Of a stretch of 64,000 bases of DNA, positions 8,678 to 16,659 are shown in pieces. This stretch comes from Janthinobacterium sp. J1-1. Its GTDB lineage: Bacteria; Pseudomonadota; Gammaproteobacteria; Burkholderiales; Burkholderiaceae_D. The notes under the pieces were generated by a model. It searched no databases. It had not been told where the DNA came from and was given only the letters and a program-made list of their open reading frames with translations. The stretch lies in contig NZ_CP132339.1 in NCBI RefSeq assembly GCF_030944405.1, forward strand, positions 3,596,001 through 3,660,000, read 5' to 3'. The position numbers and the translations under genes are program-made. Each line of letters opens with the position of its first letter. Within the stretch, counting starts at the first letter, position 1.

Positions 8678-9151
8678 ATGGAACAGATGATTTTGTGGTT
8701 CGAACTGAACCAGCTGCAGCAAAACTATATCAGCGCGCTCGACAACGACCGCCTGGAAGCGTGGCCGAATTTCTTCACCGAAGACTGCCTGTACGAGATC
8801 ATCCCGCGCGAGAACGAGGACGCGGGCCTGCCGATCGGCGTGATGTATTGCGACAGCCAGCGCATGCTGCGCGACCGCGTGCTGTCGCTGCGCCACGCGA
8901 ATATCTACGAGGTGCACAGCTACCGCCACCTGACCTCGGGCCTGCGGATCACCGCCATCGACGCCGACACGGCCGAGACGGAATCGAGCTATGTGGTGAT
9001 CCAGACGCTGCAGGACGGCGAGTCGTTTGTCTACCAGGCGGGCCGCTACCTGGACCGCGTGGTGAGAACCAGGGACGGCTGGCGCTATGCCAGCAAACGC
9101 GTGATTTTCGATACCTCGCGCGTGGCCACCTTGCTGGCGACGCCGATCTGA
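8678..9151 (+). CDS. Aromatic ring-hydroxylating oxygenase, small (beta) subunit
   Basis: A 157-residue beta subunit with the SnoaL/NTF2-like fold of ring-hydroxylating oxygenases. Recognisable parts are the N-terminal helix ELNQLQQNYISALDNDRLEA, FFTEDCLYEIIPRENED and the C-terminal GWRYASKRVIFDTSRVATLL. It supports the alpha-subunit trimer and has no cofactor. The ATG at 8678 is chosen over 8672 because AAGGAA (8665-8670) is 7 nt from it. It begins 11 nt after the large subunit and is followed 15 nt later by the reductase. Confidence 0.88.
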   Translation: MEQMILWFELNQLQQNYISALDNDRLEAWPNFFTEDCLYEIIPRENEDAGLPIGVMYCDSQRMLRDRVLSLRHANIYEVHSYRHLTSGLRITAIDADTAETESSYVVIQTLQDGESFVYQAGRYLDRVVRTRDGWRYASKRVIFDTSRVATLLATPI

Positions 9152-9166
9152 GGCCGGGAGACTGAC

Positions 9167-10279
9167 ATGAGCAACTGGCACGATGTCGGCGCGGCCGATG
9201 ATATCTCCGACGACACGCCGCTGGCGGCCCAGGCCGGCGGCCAGCCGCTGGCCCTGTTCCGCCTCGGCGACGAAGTGTTTGCCCTGCGCGACAAATGCAG
9301 CCATGGCAACGCGCGCCTGTCCGACGGCTATATGGAAGACGGCTGCGTCGAATGCCCGCTGCACCAGGGCCTGATCGACATCCGCAGCGGCGCGCCGCGC
9401 TCGGCGCCGATCACCGAGGCGGTGCGCAGTTTTCCGGTGCGGGTGGTGGCGGGGCGGGTCGAGGTAAAGGTGGAGGAGGCCGGCCAGGCGGCGGTGGTGG
9501 ACTCCGTCGGCGGCTGCCATGGCGCCTGCGCCGCGCAAGCCATGCCGGCCAGCCGCCTTGTTTCGGCCCGCGTCGCCAGCATCGACAAGGTCGGCGCCGA
9601 CGTGGTGGTGCTGCGCCTGCAGCAGGACGAACATGCTCCGCTCGACTACCTGGCCGGCCAGTATCTGGACGTGCTGCTGGCCGACGGCGTGCGGCGCAGC
9701 TATTCGATGGCGAGCGTGGGCGGCGGCGACCAGCTGGAACTGCATATCCGCCACCTGCCCGGCGGGCGTTTCACCGACCAGGTATTCGGCACGCTGCAAG
9801 CGGGCGAGCGCCTGCGGCTGGAAGGCCCGGCCGGCGATTTTTACCTGCGTGCCGGCAGCGCGCCGGCGCTGCTGCTGGCCAGCGGCACCGGTTTTGCGCC
9901 GATCAAGGCCCTGATGGAGGCGGCCATCGCGGCCGGTGGCGCGCGGCCGATGCGGCTGTACTGGGGCGGGCGCAAGCCGGCCGACCTGTATCACGACGCG
10001 CTGTGCCGTGGCTGGGCCGCGACCTTGCCGTGGTTCGACTACGTGCCGGTGATCTCCGAACCGGCGCCCGGCGACGGCTGGAACGGCCGCACCGGCTTTG
10101 TTCACGAGGCGGTGCTGCAGGATCACGCCGACCTGTCGGCGCATGAAGTGTATGCCTGCGGCGCGCCGCTGATGGTGGCGGCGGCGCAGCGCGACTTCAT
10201 GGCGCTGCGCGCGCTGCCGGCCGAACGCTTCTTTGCCGACGCCTTCTTGTCGCAGGCCGATTTGCGCCAGCGCGCTTGA
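9167..10279 (+). CDS. Fused Rieske ferredoxin / FAD-NAD(P)H reductase of the ring hydroxylase
   Basis: A 370-residue two-part protein. Residues 1-105 are a Rieske-type ferredoxin with C44-x-H46 (KCSHGN) and C63-x2-H66 (CPLHQG). After a linker rich in Gly and Ala (about 106-130), residues 131-365 form a ferredoxin-NADP reductase-type module with the flavin motif RRSYSMAS and the nucleotide motifs LLASGTGFAPIK and YACGAPLMV. No plant-type CxxxxCxxC cluster is present. It should carry electrons from NAD(P)H through FAD to its own Rieske centre and then to the oxygenase, replacing the separate ferredoxin and reductase (AndAb/AndAa-type) of classical three-component systems. The fusion is seen directly; the electron path is inference. 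Confidence 0.88.
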   Translation: MSNWHDVGAADDISDDTPLAAQAGGQPLALFRLGDEVFALRDKCSHGNARLSDGYMEDGCVECPLHQGLIDIRSGAPRSAPITEAVRSFPVRVVAGRVEVKVEEAGQAAVVDSVGGCHGACAAQAMPASRLVSARVASIDKVGADVVVLRLQQDEHAPLDYLAGQYLDVLLADGVRRSYSMASVGGGDQLELHIRHLPGGRFTDQVFGTLQAGERLRLEGPAGDFYLRAGSAPALLLASGTGFAPIKALMEAAIAAGGARPMRLYWGGRKPADLYHDALCRGWAATLPWFDYVPVISEPAPGDGWNGRTGFVHEAVLQDHADLSAHEVYACGAPLMVAAAQRDFMALRALPAERFFADAFLSQADLRQRA

Positions 10280-10319
10280 GGGCAACCACGTCACATTGAC
10301 AATCTCTATGGAGCACAGC

Positions 10320-11555
10320 ATGGCACACTATATCGATATCCCGGCCAAGGACGGCACGGGCAGTTTCAAGGGCTACCTGGCGCTGCCGGCCGGCGGCAGC
10401 GGCCCCGGCCTGGTGGTGGGGCAGGAAATTTTCGGCGTCAACCAGAACATGCGCGAAGTGGCCGACATGTATGCCGAGGAGGGCTATGTGGCGCTGGTGC
10501 CGGACCTGTTCTGGCGCATGCAGCCCGGCGTCGACCTGGGCTACACCGAAGAGGACTTCCAGCTGGCGTTCGGTTTTTACGGCCAGTTCGACGTCGACCT
10601 GGCGGTGGACGATATCGCGGCGTCCATCGAGGCGCTGCGCATGCTGCCGCAAGTGCCCGGCCCCGGCATCGGCTATGTCGGCTACTGCGTCGGCGGCAAG
10701 CTGGCCTACCTGGGGGCCGCGCGCACCGATGTCGCTTGCTCGGTCGGCTATTACGGCATGGGCATCGAGGCCATGCTGGACGAAGCGGTTAATATCCGTG
10801 GCAAGCTGGTGCTGCATTTCGCCGAAAATGATGCCTATTGCGACGCCGCCGCGCGCGCGCGGATCATGCCGGTGCTGGCCGCGCTGCCGCAGGCCGAGCA
10901 GTATGTCTATCCGGGCGCCGACCATGCGTTCGCCCGCGTCGGCGGCATGCATTTCGACAAATCGTCGGCCCTGATGGCGCACGGGCGCACCATCGCCGCG
11001 CTGAAATCGGTGATCGGTCCTCACTTCAACCTGTCGGACCTGTGGGAACAGCATGTGTACCACGAGTTCGTCACGCGCGACGTGCCGGCGACCATGGCGA
11101 CCATGGTGGCCGAGCCATATGTGAACCATATCCCGACCCTGACCGGCGGCGTGGGCTCGCAGCAGCTGGCGCGCTTTTACCGCAACCATTTCGTGCATGC
11201 CAATCCGGACGACATGCGCATGATCCCGATCTCGCGCACGGTCGGCGCGCTGCAGGTGGTCGACGAATTCATCATGTGCTTTACCCACACGCGCGAGATC
11301 GACTGGATGCTGCCGAACGTGGCGCCGACCGGAAAGTATGTGGAAATTGCGATGATCGGCATTATCAACTTCCGTGGCGACAAGCTCTACCACGAGCATA
11401 TCTACTGGGACCAGGCCAGCGTGCTGGTGCAGATCGGCCTGCTGGACCCGGCGCTGCTGCCTGTGGCCGGCATCGAATCGGCGCGCAAGCTGCTGGACGA
11501 AACGATACCGTCGAACCGGATGATGGCGCGCTGGGCCGGCAGCGAAGGAAAATAG
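10320..11555 (+). CDS. Dienelactone hydrolase fused to an NTF2/SnoaL-like domain
   Basis: A 411-residue protein. Residues 1-240 are an alpha/beta hydrolase of the dienelactone hydrolase (carboxymethylenebutenolidase) family with triad C123 (GYCVGG), D171 (ENDAYC) and H202 (GADHAFAR). These numbers coincide with those known for the Pseudomonas enzyme. Residues about 255-405 form a polyketide-cyclase/NTF2-like cone. The ATG at 10320 has GGAG 6 nt upstream; an in-frame ATG at 10308 is less well placed. It is last in the ring-hydroxylase operon, 40 nt after the reductase, so it probably handles a lactone or ring-cleavage product of that pathway. Confidence 0.87.
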   Translation: MAHYIDIPAKDGTGSFKGYLALPAGGSGPGLVVGQEIFGVNQNMREVADMYAEEGYVALVPDLFWRMQPGVDLGYTEEDFQLAFGFYGQFDVDLAVDDIAASIEALRMLPQVPGPGIGYVGYCVGGKLAYLGAARTDVACSVGYYGMGIEAMLDEAVNIRGKLVLHFAENDAYCDAAARARIMPVLAALPQAEQYVYPGADHAFARVGGMHFDKSSALMAHGRTIAALKSVIGPHFNLSDLWEQHVYHEFVTRDVPATMATMVAEPYVNHIPTLTGGVGSQQLARFYRNHFVHANPDDMRMIPISRTVGALQVVDEFIMCFTHTREIDWMLPNVAPTGKYVEIAMIGIINFRGDKLYHEHIYWDQASVLVQIGLLDPALLPVAGIESARKLLDETIPSNRMMARWAGSEGK

Positions 11556-11655
11556 TCGCCCGTTCCCGCGATTTGAGGCCAGCACGATAGTGTCCAGGGT
11601 TTTTCTTCGCGACACAATGCGCTATAGTATTCCCCATCGTTATTTGGGGTGGACT

Positions 11656-12399
11656 ATGGCAACGCGCAGAAACTTTCTACAACACGGCATGGGCCTGGCC
11701 GCCATCGGCCTGGTGGCCACGCCGCTGATCGGCTGCGCTTCGCGCACGGAAAAACCGGCCATGGCTTCGGCCGGCGCCAAGCCGCGCATGCCGAAGACCG
11801 GCGTGCCGCCGCAGCAGCTGGCCAGCGTCGATCGTTCCATCACCACGCCGCGCGGCGCGCCGATCACGGAAATGGCACCGCCGCCCGATATTTTCGATGC
11901 GCAGATCCTCGACCTGGAATTCTGGCTCAAGCCGCGCACGCTGGAAGTGGTGCGCCCGGCCAGCAACGAGAAGGCCAAGCTGCTGTACTGGAAAGATGGC
12001 GAAGTCATCGATTCGGCCTACCAGGAGCTGTGCCATCTGCTGCGCGACGTCAACGGCAAGAAGACGGCGCCCATCGATCCGAAACTGTTTGAAACGCTGT
12101 GGGGCACGCAGGCCTTTATCGCCCGCTACGGCATCGAGCAGCCGCTGGAGATCCTGTCCGGCTACCGCACGCCCGAATCGAACAGCCGCCTGCGCGAAGC
12201 GGGCGTGCCCGCCGCGCGCCAGTCGCTGCATATTTCAGGCAAGGCGGCCGATATCCGCGTGGCGAATCTGAACTCCGAAGTGCTCGGTTCGCTGGTGCGC
12301 AGCTTCAAGCAGGGCGGCGTGGGCTTCTATTACCGCGCCGGCCCGCGCGGCGGCTGGATCCATGCCGATACGGGCCTGCAGCGCACCTGGAAAGGCTGA
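11656..12399 (+). CDS. Tat-exported DUF882 (YcbK/M15-like) peptidase lipoprotein
   Basis: A 247-residue protein with a twin-arginine signal (MATRRNFLQHG) leading to a lipobox-like PLIGC, so it is probably exported folded and lipid-anchored. Residues about 80-247 match the DUF882/peptidase M15 fold. Zn-site motifs are SLHISGKAADIR and WIHADTG, with ILSGYRTPESN before them. Relatives cleave peptidoglycan cross-links or bind murein. The ATG at 11656 is preferred to an upstream in-frame one at 11590 because the Tat signal begins there. It stands alone between the catabolic operon and a LysR gene. Confidence 0.87.
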   Translation: MATRRNFLQHGMGLAAIGLVATPLIGCASRTEKPAMASAGAKPRMPKTGVPPQQLASVDRSITTPRGAPITEMAPPPDIFDAQILDLEFWLKPRTLEVVRPASNEKAKLLYWKDGEVIDSAYQELCHLLRDVNGKKTAPIDPKLFETLWGTQAFIARYGIEQPLEILSGYRTPESNSRLREAGVPAARQSLHISGKAADIRVANLNSEVLGSLVRSFKQGGVGFYYRAGPRGGWIHADTGLQRTWKG

Positions 12400-12430
12400 T
12401 GGCTGGCGCGGCGCGACCGGCGCATGCGCG

Positions 12431-13312
12431 ATGAAACTGTCCAGCCACAATATCGAACTGTTCCTGGCCGTGGTCGATGGCGGCTCGTTTTCCAGCGCCG
12501 CGCGCGCCCTGCGGCGCTCGCCGTCGGCCGTCAGCATGGCGGTCGCCCATCTCGAAGCCGAACTCGGCATTACCTTGTTCGACCGCGGCGCGCGCATGGC
12601 CGTGCCGACCCCGGCCGCGGTGGCGCTGCTGCCGCACGCGCGCCTGGTGGCCGAGCAGCTCAAGCAACTCCACCTGCATGTGCAGCAACTGTCGCAGGGC
12701 CTGGAAAGCCGCATCTCGCTGGGCATCGCTGCCGAACTCGACCATGCTCCCTTCCTGCGCGCGGTGCAAGCCCTGTCGCAGCGCCACCCGCTGCTCGATA
12801 TCGAAGTGCTGACCGCGCCGCAGGACGATGTGCTGGACCTGCTGCACCGGGGCCGCATCAGCGCCTGCATGGCCTTTGGCGGCGGGCGCATCAATCACGA
12901 AGAACAATTCCAGCTGGTGGGCAGCGACGCGCTGCTGGCGATAATTTCTACGCAGCATCCGCCTGCCGAGGCGGGGCGCGCCGTGTACATCGAGGAACTG
13001 GTCAACCTGCGCCAGATCATCGTCGCCAGCCGCGAGCTGGAACTGGCCGACGCGCGTCCGGTGGTGGGCTTGTCGCACTGGCGCACCGACAGCCTGCCGA
13101 TGGCGCTGGCGATGGTGGAGGCCGGCCTGGGCTGGGGTAACTTCGCGCAAGCGGCGATCGCGCCCTCGCTGGCGGCGGGCCGCGTGCGCCGCCTGGCGTT
13201 CAAGAACACCGGCAACGGCCTGGCGCTGCCGATCCACCTGGTGTGGATGAAGGACCGGCCGCTCGGTGTTGCGGCACGCACCTTTCTTCAGTTGCTGGCC
13301 GAAGCGCCCTGA
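12431..13312 (+). CDS. LysR-family transcriptional regulator
   Basis: A 293-residue regulator with an N-terminal winged helix-turn-helix (FLAVVDGGSFSSAARALRRS through LGITLFDRG) and a LysR substrate-binding domain from about residue 90. It starts at the ATG at 12431, 31 nt after the DUF882 gene. It runs toward the PACE efflux gene and overlaps its 3' end by 25 bp on the other strand. PACE pumps are often controlled by a LysR protein, usually encoded divergently; here the pair is convergent, so the link is only suggestive. Confidence 0.85.
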   Translation: MKLSSHNIELFLAVVDGGSFSSAARALRRSPSAVSMAVAHLEAELGITLFDRGARMAVPTPAAVALLPHARLVAEQLKQLHLHVQQLSQGLESRISLGIAAELDHAPFLRAVQALSQRHPLLDIEVLTAPQDDVLDLLHRGRISACMAFGGGRINHEEQFQLVGSDALLAIISTQHPPAEAGRAVYIEELVNLRQIIVASRELELADARPVVGLSHWRTDSLPMALAMVEAGLGWGNFAQAAIAPSLAAGRVRRLAFKNTGNGLALPIHLVWMKDRPLGVAARTFLQLLAEAP

Positions 13313-13755
13313 ATCGGACTGCTGTCTTCCTTGGGCTGCTGCGCCGACAGCGGCACGCCGAACAGGCCGTCGAACACATAATTGAAGACAAAGCTGTAGC
13401 AGGGAATGATCAGCATCAGCGCGAAGTCGAGCACGAAGGCGTCCCACAGGCTGATATCGAGCCACCAGGCGATCAGCGGAATCAGGTACACCACCAGGGT
13501 GATCTGGAAGCCGATGGCATGACAGACGCGGCGCCACACGGTGCGCGTGCGCGACACCTGCCGGATCTCCCAGTATTCGAAGGAGGTGTTGTACAGCAGA
13601 TTCCAGATCACGGCGATGCTGGTGATCATCAGGGCCAGCGGCCCGGTGCTGGTGGGCGACTCGCCCGACAATAAGGTGAGCCACAGGGTGGAAATGGTCA
13701 TGCCGATGATTTCAAAGGCGGTGACGTAGACGATTTTGCGTTGGATGCCTTGCAT
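13288..13755 (-). CDS. PACE-family (AceI-like) efflux transporter
   Basis: A 155-residue membrane protein built of two tandem bacterial transmembrane pair units (four helices), the hallmark of proteobacterial antimicrobial compound efflux proteins such as AceI. Visible marks are RKIVYVTAFEIIGM, IWNLLYNTSFEYWE, RVCHAIGFQ and the second-repeat VFNYVFDGLFG. The Glu in helix 1 (FEIIG), essential for transport in AceI, is present. It probably exports biocides such as chlorhexidine or polyamines using the proton gradient. Its C-terminus overlaps the convergent LysR gene. Confidence 0.87.
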   Translation of the reverse strand: MQGIQRKIVYVTAFEIIGMTISTLWLTLLSGESPTSTGPLALMITSIAVIWNLLYNTSFEYWEIRQVSRTRTVWRRVCHAIGFQITLVVYLIPLIAWWLDISLWDAFVLDFALMLIIPCYSFVFNYVFDGLFGVPLSAQQPKEDSSPIQGASASN

Positions 13756-13920
13756 GTGCTGCCCGTAATAATGAACTGGCCAGCATGATAGGTCAGGCGT
13801 GCTGATATTTAAAGTTGATAGCTGTCAGTTTTACTGATGCTTGTCCAGGCTGGCGTGAACAGCGGATAATGATGGCTGGCGGACAAACGGTTTCGCCGCA
13901 TCACCGCAAAGAAGGCAACC

Positions 13921-14403
13921 ATGCAAGGCGCATCAGATAACGCAGCAAACAACGCAGCAGAGAACGCAGCAGACCACCAAACCGACGGCACGGCCGCCGA
14001 CGAGATCCTGGCGCGTCCCCGTTTCCGGCCCCGTCCGTGGGAGCACCTGGAAACGCCGTACGACGTGGAAGTGTGGATCGAGGAGCACAACCGCAGCATG
14101 CAGGACAATATCGGCGCGCAGGAAACCGGGGTCGGCATCCGCTTCACCCTGGCCGAAGGGGGCGACATCTACATGCAGACCAGTGCCGACGGCGCCGTCG
14201 TGCTCGACGTGACGCCCGATGCGGCCTGGGTGGCACCCCTGATCAGCGCGGCCACCGGCTGTGAAACACCGGCCTCGTCATTGTGGATCTTGCCCGACGA
14301 TAAATTGATTCAATTGATCGTGGGCCTGTCGAGCCTGGTGGCCAGCACTTTGCTGGTGGTGGGGCATGATTTTGGCTTGCGCCGGCGTGGCATGGGCCGA
14401 TGA
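13921..14403 (+). CDS. Hypothetical protein with Asn-Ala-Ala repeats
   Basis: A 160-residue protein I do not recognise. The N-terminus carries three NAA units encoded by a 12-bp tandem repeat. An Arg/Pro-rich stretch (RPRFRPRPWEHL) follows, then a mixed alpha/beta middle (about 50-120) and a hydrophobic helix near the C-terminus (LIQLIVGLSSLVASTLLVVG) ending in basic residues. That could be a tail anchor. A Shine-Dalgarno-like AAGG precedes the ATG by 5 nt and codon use is like its neighbours, so it is probably real. No functional context. Confidence 0.55.
   Translation: MQGASDNAANNAAENAADHQTDGTAADEILARPRFRPRPWEHLETPYDVEVWIEEHNRSMQDNIGAQETGVGIRFTLAEGGDIYMQTSADGAVVLDVTPDAAWVAPLISAATGCETPASSLWILPDDKLIQLIVGLSSLVASTLLVVGHDFGLRRRGMGR
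13939..13974 (+). repeat. Three 12-bp in-frame tandem repeats
   Basis: AACGCAGCAAAC, AACGCAGCAGAG and AACGCAGCAGAC follow each other at the start of the hypothetical gene and encode N-A-A-N, N-A-A-E and N-A-A-D. Slippage here would change length without breaking the frame. Confidence 0.8.
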
Positions 14404-14442
14404 ATGACGCTGTCGCCATCAGCGGCGGGTTTGTCGCCTATG

Positions 14443-15552
14443 TCAGGCCACATTTCCACCGCGCAGGAGGTCGCGCCACAAACGTAGCCTCCGGCTGATG
14501 GTTTGCCTGATATCAAAAATCAGGCTGCCGCCTAGTATCTGCTGCAACTGCTTGGCCTGTTTCTGCCGAAAGCGGGTTCTTTCCAGGGTTGCAGCGCTAT
14601 CGCGCGTGCTGAGCAGGGCGCCCGCCTTGGGCATCGCCTCCAGCACTTCTTTCCAAGGATGAAACAAGGCATCAAGCAGAGTCGCCTTGATCTCCCTGCG
14701 CAAGCGTATTCCTTGTAGCAGCGGCAATTGATACGTATCTTTGGCGATACCGATATGAATATGACACAGGGCGATATCGAAAAAAAGCTTGCTGTTGCTG
14801 TTCAGGCCCGATGTTGCAAAGTGCTGGCGCGCTGGTAATAATGCTGTGGATAATTCACGAAACGATTTCAAACTGGGCGTTTTGCTGATGCTGCCATCGC
14901 GTTGCCGATAATTAATCAGGCAGTGCGGAAGGTAATACAAGTTACTGCAGCTATCCAGCAATTGCGGTATGGCCGTCACATCCTCATACACCCGGCCCTC
15001 TGGGAAAACAGGTAATGTTTGTTGCGAATAAATTTCCCGACGGAAAATTTTCGACCACACGAACATATGACATTCATTGAAATAGGTGCTGAGTATTTTT
15101 TCCTTATCGGTAGTCAATACATGTGGTGCAAAACTGCTGGTCACGCGTTTGTTTTTTGATTCTTTATTGGGGTACCAGAATTGCAGGTCACAAGCAATGA
15201 CATCAGGATGCTTTTCTTTGATTACATTTTCAAGTTCATTCAACGATTGAGGCAGCAACAGGTCGTCGCTGTCGACAAAGACAATATATTCTCCACGCGC
15301 CAAGGCCAGGCCGTGGTTTCTCGCCGCGGCGACTCCCTGGTTGGTCTGCTCTGCAATATTAATGTGCAAATCGGGATGGGTATTTCGCAGGCCGTGCAGT
15401 ATGGCCAGGGTCTGGTCGCTTGAGCCGTCATCGATAATAATCAATTCATGCGAGCCATTCATCTGCGAAGTAATCGCAGTAATGGTCGCCTCTATATATT
15501 TTTGAACGTTGTAGGCAGGTACTATGATACTGAGTAAATAAGTGTGACTCAT
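14443..15552 (-). CDS. Family 2 glycosyltransferase
   Basis: A 369-residue GT-A type transferase. The N-terminus LLSIIVPAYNVQKYIEATI, then IIIDDGSSDQT and YIVFVDSDDLL, give the nucleotide-sugar and metal (DxD) sites; RVYEDVTAIPQLL fits the acceptor-side acid. It should move a sugar to a glycan or lipid acceptor at the cytoplasmic face. The gene is visibly AT-richer than its neighbours, which suggests acquisition. It lies 62 bp downstream of the flg operon on the same strand and could decorate flagellin or another surface glycan, but the target is not shown. Confidence 0.85.
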   Translation of the reverse strand: MSHTYLLSIIVPAYNVQKYIEATITAITSQMNGSHELIIIDDGSSDQTLAILHGLRNTHPDLHINIAEQTNQGVAAARNHGLALARGEYIVFVDSDDLLLPQSLNELENVIKEKHPDVIACDLQFWYPNKESKNKRVTSSFAPHVLTTDKEKILSTYFNECHMFVWSKIFRREIYSQQTLPVFPEGRVYEDVTAIPQLLDSCSNLYYLPHCLINYRQRDGSISKTPSLKSFRELSTALLPARQHFATSGLNSNSKLFFDIALCHIHIGIAKDTYQLPLLQGIRLRREIKATLLDALFHPWKEVLEAMPKAGALLSTRDSAATLERTRFRQKQAKQLQQILGGSLIFDIRQTISRRLRLWRDLLRGGNVA

Positions 15553-15614
15553 GAGATTGCAGTTATAATTTTTTATTATTTAAAATCAAATCAAGAGCTG
15601 CGATCATTGATTGA

Positions 15615-16655
15615 TTAACGCAGGCCCAGCAGCGAAATCACGCGTTCGCGGCTGATGCCGACGAGCGCGGAACTGATCGCCAGCAGCGACTCATAGCCCG
15701 GCTTGTTGGCCTTGTCGGTAAAGCTTTGCGCCACCGTATCCATGCCGACATCGACCGGCTGGGCCTGGGCGCTTTCGACGCGGGCCGTGGCCTGCGCCAG
15801 CGCCAGGCTGACCGAGGCGCGCGACTGCTGGATATGCGCCAGCGCCTGCACTACCTCGTGCAGCGTGGCGCGCAGCGCTTCGGTGTCGCCCGTGTCCCAT
15901 TGCTCCGGCACGATGACGGCCGGTTCCGGGTCGGTCCTGACGCGGTTCATCTGGCCAGTGGGAAAACGGATGCCACTGCCGCGCACCGCCAGGCTGTCGC
16001 GCACATTGGCCCACGACGCTTCCGGGGTGCTGAACACCACCTGGCCATCGTCGCCCTGGCGCACGCGGATATTCGACGGCATCAGGGCGCGGTCGAAGCG
16101 GGCGATGATCTCTTCGTCCGACAGGCCCGGTTCGATATTCACCGAGCGCAGCGCCTGGTTGGCGCCGCCGACGGAAAACGCCAGCACTTCCTGCGAACCT
16201 TCCTGCAGGCTGGCCATGGTCAGGCCACGGATGGTAAAGCTTTGCTGCGCCGTTTGCGGGCTGCTGTAGCCAAGCTGGGCGTCGAGCGAGCCGCCCGAGG
16301 CGCTGCTGCGGTCGCGCCAGGTGCTGCTGAACTGGCGCACGCGCGCTTCGACCTGGCCATCGCGGCCTGCACGCGCGGCCAGCTTGGCCGCCAGCTCGCT
16401 TTTCAGCGCCTGCAGCTGGCTGCTGCTGCGTTCGAGGTAATCGAGGGTTTGCTGTGCATTCGAAATCTCGCCCTGCAACTGATGATCCCAATTGCTCAGC
16501 CCGCGCTTGAGCGTGGAGGTCGCCCCCCTGGGCGCGGCGGCGTCGGCGCGCGTGCTGGCGCCGTCAACGCTGCCCGAGGCGCCATCGACGCCGCGCGCCG
16601 TGCCGCTGCCTTTGCCGGCAATGCCTGAAGAAGTGGGTAGCTGAGCGATTTGCAT
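15615..16655 (-). CDS. Unknown protein at the end of the flg operon (hook-associated candidate)
   Basis: A 346-residue protein whose start follows the flgL stop by 4 nt, so it is cotranscribed. It has a Gly/Ala/Ser-rich N-terminus (1-50), a probable coiled coil (about 55-100, NAQQTLDYLERSSSQLQALK) and a globular middle with LAFSVGGANQALRSVNIEPG and LSDEEIIARFDRAL. A second helical part (LHEVVQALAHIQQSRASVSL) and a helix-rich end follow. Filament and hook-associated proteins share this helix-core-helix layout. By position it matches the extra gene after flgL in Flag-2 loci (lafW of E. coli). I do not recognise the sequence beyond that. Confidence 0.6.
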   Translation of the reverse strand: MQIAQLPTSSGIAGKGSGTARGVDGASGSVDGASTRADAAAPRGATSTLKRGLSNWDHQLQGEISNAQQTLDYLERSSSQLQALKSELAAKLAARAGRDGQVEARVRQFSSTWRDRSSASGGSLDAQLGYSSPQTAQQSFTIRGLTMASLQEGSQEVLAFSVGGANQALRSVNIEPGLSDEEIIARFDRALMPSNIRVRQGDDGQVVFSTPEASWANVRDSLAVRGSGIRFPTGQMNRVRTDPEPAVIVPEQWDTGDTEALRATLHEVVQALAHIQQSRASVSLALAQATARVESAQAQPVDVGMDTVAQSFTDKANKPGYESLLAISSALVGISRERVISLLGLR

Positions 16656-16659
16656 GGGA

